Source: Flavobacterium keumense (GTDB lineage: Bacteria > Bacteroidota > Bacteroidia > Flavobacteriales > Flavobacteriaceae). Taken from it: 64,000 nt of DNA. The position numbers and the translations under genes were made by a program. The stretch spans positions 2,108,001 to 2,172,000 of the forward strand of contig NZ_CP092332.1 of NCBI RefSeq assembly GCF_029866485.1, written 5' to 3'. Of this stretch, positions 62,329 through 64,000 are shown in pieces. Numbering within the stretch: position 1 is the first letter of the stretch; every line of letters begins with the position of its first letter. The notes under the pieces are model-generated. The model saw nothing but the letters and a program-made list of their open reading frames with translations. It ran no database searches and had not been told where the DNA came from.

Positions 62329-62649
62329 ATGGATTTAATGGGAATGATGGGTAAATTAAGAGAAACCCAACAAAAAATAGAAGACACTAAAAAACGTTTA
62401 GATACCGTTCTTATTGATGAAAAAAGTACTGACGGAACACTTAAAGTTACTTTGACTGCCAATAGAACAATCAAATCAATCACTATTGAAGATGCATTAT
62501 TGGAAGACAAAGAACAACTAGAAGATTATTTAATCTTAGTTTTGAATAAAGCCATCGAGAAAGCAACTAAAGTAAACGAGGCCGAATTAGATGCTGTAGC
62601 CAAAATGGACATGCCAATGATACCAGGAATGGATAATTTGTTCAAATAA
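62329..62649 (+). CDS. ybaB: YbaB/EbfC-family nucleoid-associated protein
   Basis: A 106-residue DNA-binding dimer. [22 protein letters not shown] forms the N-terminal helix, and [36 protein letters not shown] the core. The protein has the family's Met-rich ends ([23 protein letters not shown]). In other bacteria YbaB is often beside dnaX-recR, which is not the case here. Its stop is one base from the stop of the convergent VOC gene. Confidence 0.9.
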   Translation: MDLMGMMGKLRETQQKIEDTKKRLDTVLIDEKSTDGTLKVTLTANRTIKSITIEDALLEDKEQLEDYLILVLNKAIEKATKVNEAELDAVAKMDMPMIPGMDNLFK

Positions 62650-62650
62650 T

Positions 62651-63331
62651 TTAAACTATTCGTATTGCAGGATATCCTGAAACAAAATCAACTACATTTT
62701 GTTTCAGGAAATTTAGTAAATGATTGGATTGTAAATGCAATTGAAAATCTGATTCTGAATAAAATCCCTCCCAAACAATAATTTGTTTCGCATCAGTTGT
62801 ATTCGAATGTAGTTCAAATAAGAAATTACCTGCTTCTAACTTAGTTTCTGCTTGTAATTTTTTTAATGCTTCGATTGCCGTATCAAAATCTACCTCGGGT
62901 TTAATTGCTAAAATAGCAGTAGAAAAATAGTGCAAATTAGGTTTTGCAACTGGTTCAATCAAATCCCACAAGTTACCGTACAAGTCTTCAAAAACCAATA
63001 CTTTCCCATAATTTTCAATTCTAGGTTGACGAACAATTGTAATTTGATGAGCTAACAAATTTTGATGTTCTCTTTCAAAATTATCCGTATTCATAAACAA
63101 AAAAACACGACCTCCAGTTTGATTCCCAACAGATTTTAACTGTTCTTCATTGGCTGCTTTTGCCAACAATAATCGGCATTGTGAATTTTTTGGAGCAACA
63201 ACAACCCAACGTTTGGAATCACTAAGTACCGTATCTTCTATTAAAACAAAATGTAATTTCTGCGTATAAAAAGCAATTGCTTCGTCATAGTCTTTAACTA
63301 CTAAAGTAATTTGATTGATGTGATTTTCCAT
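62651..63331 (-). CDS. VOC (glyoxalase) domain fused to a monooxygenase-like domain
   Basis: A 226-residue protein: residues 1-130 are a VOC/glyoxalase-type fold (INQITLVVKDYDEAIAFYTQKLHF, FEDLYGNLWDLIEP), and about 135-226 resemble an antibiotic-biosynthesis-monooxygenase-type ferredoxin-like domain (FSTAILAIKPEVDFDTAIEAL, ELHSNTTDAKQIIVWEGFYSESDFQLHLQSNHLLNFL). The VOC part keeps the His near the start (NHINQ) and Glu near the end (LIEP) as metal-site candidates. Substrate unknown. It begins two bases after the stop of the threonine-aldolase gene and is probably co-transcribed with it. Confidence 0.8.
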   Translation of the reverse strand: MENHINQITLVVKDYDEAIAFYTQKLHFVLIEDTVLSDSKRWVVVAPKNSQCRLLLAKAANEEQLKSVGNQTGGRVFLFMNTDNFEREHQNLLAHQITIVRQPRIENYGKVLVFEDLYGNLWDLIEPVAKPNLHYFSTAILAIKPEVDFDTAIEALKKLQAETKLEAGNFLFELHSNTTDAKQIIVWEGFYSESDFQLHLQSNHLLNFLKQNVVDFVSGYPAIRIV

Positions 63332-63333
63332 CT

Positions 63334-64000
63334 CTAGACTATTACCTTTTCTAGTGTTTCTAGGACGTAGGTATGCATCACTTCTCGATAATCCAAATGC
63401 GTTACAATTCGCAATTTGCCTTGTCCCATCGAACTAATTAAAATATTTTTTTGTTTTAGTTTTTCTATCAAATCGGCTTCCTTTATTTGTGGCGCCAATG
63501 AAAAAATCAAAATATTAGTTTCTACAGGCTCCACCGAAGCTACCCAATCTTTTTGTTGCAAAACAGCTGCCAATTCTTTAGCACGTCGATGGTCTTCGGT
63601 TAAGCGTTCAATATTATTGTCCAAAGCATAAATTCCGGCTGCTGCCAAATAACCTACTTGACGCATTCCGCCTCCAAAAATTTTACGAATACGCAACGCA
63701 CGATGAATCGTTTTTTTGTCAGCCAATAAAACCGAACCAATAGGTGCCCCTAATCCTTTAGACAAACAAACGGAAATGGTATCAAATAGTTTTCCGAATT
63801 CTTTTGGGTCTTGATTTTTGGCAACCAAAGCATTCCAAATTCGGGCACCATCCAAATGAAATTTTAAATTATGTTCGGTACAAACTTCTTTGATTTGGCG
63901 CAGATCATCCAATTCATAACAAGCGCCACCGCCTTTATTTGTGGTATTTTCTACACAAACTAAACTTGTTAACGGACTGTGATAAAACTCTGGATCGTTT
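63334..64000 (-). CDS. Threonine aldolase (C-terminal part)
   Basis: The gene is cut by the right edge, leaving about 221 residues. Upstream of the first in-window start codon (TTG at 63912) the frame remains open to 64000 and contains ENTTNKGGGACYEL, matching the family block ENTHN-x-GGG (His replaced by Thr here). HLDGARIWNA binds the cofactor, and CLSKGLGAPIGSVL holds the Schiff-base lysine. It splits threonine or allo-threonine to glycine and acetaldehyde with PLP; glycine would feed gcvT. No full length or promoter can be given. Confidence 0.9.
   Translation of the reverse strand, partial: NDPEFYHSPLTSLVCVENTTNKGGGACYELDDLRQIKEVCTEHNLKFHLDGARIWNALVAKNQDPKEFGKLFDTISVCLSKGLGAPIGSVLLADKKTIHRALRIRKIFGGGMRQVGYLAAAGIYALDNNIERLTEDHRRAKELAAVLQQKDWVASVEPVETNILIFSLAPQIKEADLIEKLKQKNILISSMGQGKLRIVTHLDYREVMHTYVLETLEKVIV

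Overview
The window looks like chromosomal DNA of a Flavobacterium-type member of the Bacteroidota. The DNA is AT-rich. Genes lack Shine-Dalgarno sequences but often have the phylum's promoter boxes (TTG, about 19 bases, TAnnTTTG). Marker families fit: the N-succinyl/acetylornithine transcarbamylase route to arginine, a type IX secretion (T9SS) sorting domain, an LptD/TamB envelope set, BshA (bacillithiol), and GH3-beta-lactamase fusions. All identifications come from reading the translations; no database search was run. I saw no tRNA, rRNA, CRISPR array, insertion sequence or integrase.

Layout. 1-506: tail of an unknown protein, then a terminator. 614-11307: one plus-strand amino-acid cluster (GNAT acyltransferase, argG, argC, argD, proA, proB, argF', argB, argE, argH). 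It covers glutamate to arginine through acylated intermediates, with the first two proline steps embedded, and is preceded by a possible Arg-containing leader peptide. 11328-18806: mixed housekeeping genes (coiled-coil membrane protein, arginase-fold protein with substituted metal ligands, DEAD-box helicase, Hsp20, dicarboxylate symporter, aroC, small barrel protein). 18811-28572: minus-strand run of envelope and redox genes (bshA, PAP2 phosphatase, GH3-beta-lactamase fusion, two Fe-S proteins, MCE protein, peptidoglycan amidase). 28657-39860: lptD-like gene, ridA, mgsA, an N-acetylglucosamine-kinase-like gene, gapA, pfkA and a very long tamB. 39987-48186: tsaD, two RNA methyltransferases, membrane and secreted proteins, a dipeptidase and a thioredoxin-fold protein.

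48190-56816 is the accessory-looking part and the best candidate for an undescribed system. Four genes for exported proteins form a minus-strand operon: a small T9SS-sorted protein, an outer-membrane barrel, a protein built from phage tail-fibre-like repeats, and a protein resembling the arabinofuranosidase-B fold. Next to it lie a lipoprotein-anchored TPR histidine kinase, a 60-residue lipoprotein, a LytTR regulator whose receiver has lost its phosphate-accepting Asp, and a NarL-type response regulator. AAACCGT repeats occur both between the two regulators and in the 666-base gap upstream of the surface operon, suggesting one regulatory circuit. This link is inference.

57074-64000 returns to core metabolism: gcvT, yebC, a cysteine-synthase-family enzyme, prolyl oligopeptidase, ybaB, a glyoxalase/monooxygenase-like fusion and a threonine aldolase cut by the window edge.
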